A stretch of 64,000 nt of DNA from Candidatus Methylospira mobilis (GTDB taxonomy: Bacteria; Pseudomonadota; Gammaproteobacteria; Methylococcales; Methylococcaceae): NCBI RefSeq assembly GCF_009498235.1, contig NZ_CP044205.1, positions 2,915,389 through 2,979,388 of the forward strand, read 5' to 3'. The notes below the pieces were generated by a model. It was not told the origin of the DNA and searched no databases. It saw only the letters and a program-made list of their open reading frames with translations. Of the stretch, positions 63,506 to 64,000 are shown one piece after another. Position 1 is the stretch's first letter, and every line of letters begins with the position of its first letter. Both the position numbers and the translations under genes were made by a program.

Positions 63506-63526
63506 TCTGTGCGTTACCGCACAATA
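63506..63526 (+). promoter_or_regulatory. Stress-motif site S8
   Basis: The core TGTGCG-TTAC-CGCACA (63508-63523) is a perfect 6-bp inverted repeat. It sits between the two divergent Spy-like genes, 143 bp from the right one. CTAATT lies 18 bases downstream. Confidence 0.6.
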
Positions 63527-63668
63527 CTGAATTAACGGCTTTCACTAATTCGTTTATATGTGTCCCACCGAACGGAACACCACCTGAACAACGGAAATAA
63601 TAACGCTTAAATCCGAACGCCTTGCATGGCAGATGCAGCGAAACGTCAATCCACCAGGAGAACGAACA

Positions 63669-64000
63669 TGAAGCCAGGCAGCAACAATCTTTTCACTTGG
63701 GCCAACGCGCATTTTATTGCCGCAGCAATGCTGGTTGCCGCCTTGATATTCGCGCCGGTGCTGGTGCTCGCCACCGATAAAGATGATCACGAAGATCGTG
63801 CTGAACTGCGCATCAAGGACATGCATGCCAGACTCAAGATCACGCAGGGACAGGAGGAACAGTGGACCAAGGTCGCCCAGGTAACGCGCGACAATGCGAA
63901 AATCATGGATGCCCTGACTCAGGCAAGGCATGATCATGCCGGCGACATGACCGCTATCGATGATCTCAAATCCTACGAAGAAATCACCGATGCGCATGCG
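63669..64000 (+). CDS. Spy/CpxP-like exported protein, partial
   Basis: ATG 63669 with an AGGAGAACGAAC ribosome site; the frame runs off the right edge after about 110 residues. The signal segment is HFIAAAMLVAALIFAPVLVL. The mature start ATDKDDHEDRAELRIKDMHA is followed by RLKITQGQEEQWTKVAQVTR, the first LTxxQ-type helix of the family. The rest is outside the window. Confidence 0.8.

Noticed and set aside
63554..63997. 147-codon minus-strand frame at the right edge
   Set aside because: Antisense to the signal-peptide-bearing Spy-like gene with a good ribosome site.

Overview
The window looks like a chromosome segment of a gammaproteobacterium of roughly 50% GC. The runs lptM-lysA-dapF-DUF484-xerC, rluB-scpB-scpA-M50 protease-threonylcarbamoyl-AMP synthase, mutY-yggX and yffB-dapE are all typical of that class. 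A methanotroph-like organism (Methylococcales) would fit the mixture of 6-phosphogluconate dehydrogenase, TPR/SPINDLY glycosyltransferases and many small stress-type membrane proteins. That placement is inference; no methane-oxidation gene is visible.

Layout. 1-7.2 kb: a porin cut by the window edge, with a well-formed sigma-54 promoter and an NtrC-type site, then malate dehydrogenase, a copper-chaperone-like protein, LpxD, a decayed leucine-rich-repeat/TIR gene, and a yffB-dapE-NTF2 operon. 7.2-10.4 kb is a graveyard: an IS630 remnant, a 114-bp MITE-like repeat (second copy at 61.6 kb), a start-less molybdate-binding domain and a truncated ATPase/STAS-type protein. 10.4-19.3 kb: gnd, a complete RND efflux operon and NDH-2. 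19.5-22 kb: a 42-bp perfect palindrome, a FixL/FixJ-like pair and a receiver protein whose start codon is apparently lost. 22-24.1 kb: three or four genes of unknown function in one direction. 24.6-33.4 kb: relA, mtnB, and two large TPR glycosyltransferases flanking a Ser/Asn/Gln-rich protein. 33.6-40.7 kb: housekeeping (DUF4389, DUF2333, xerC, DUF484, dapF, lysA, lptM, mutY, yggX). 40.8-44.5 kb: an XRE regulator, an IS630-type element, tRNA-Gly(CCC) and a broken IS5-type element. 44.9 kb: an orphan NHLP-type RiPP precursor. 45.5-49.5 kb: rluB to a DUF7230-like gene.

49.7-64 kb is the most interesting part: two Crp/Fnr-family regulators followed by about fifteen small envelope or stress genes (CsbD, lmo0937-type, DUF3096, DUF3309, BON, glycine-zipper, sll1863-type, collagen-like lipoprotein, OmpA, Spy/CpxP-like). 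Eight copies of a palindromic 21-bp motif with core TGTGCGNTANCGCACA occur only here. The core has Crp half-site geometry (TGTGC-N6-GCACA). Six copies lie 56-311 bp upstream of a stress gene, one faces the second regulator gene and one is an orphan. I propose that this is a local stress regulon driven by the adjacent Crp/Fnr proteins.
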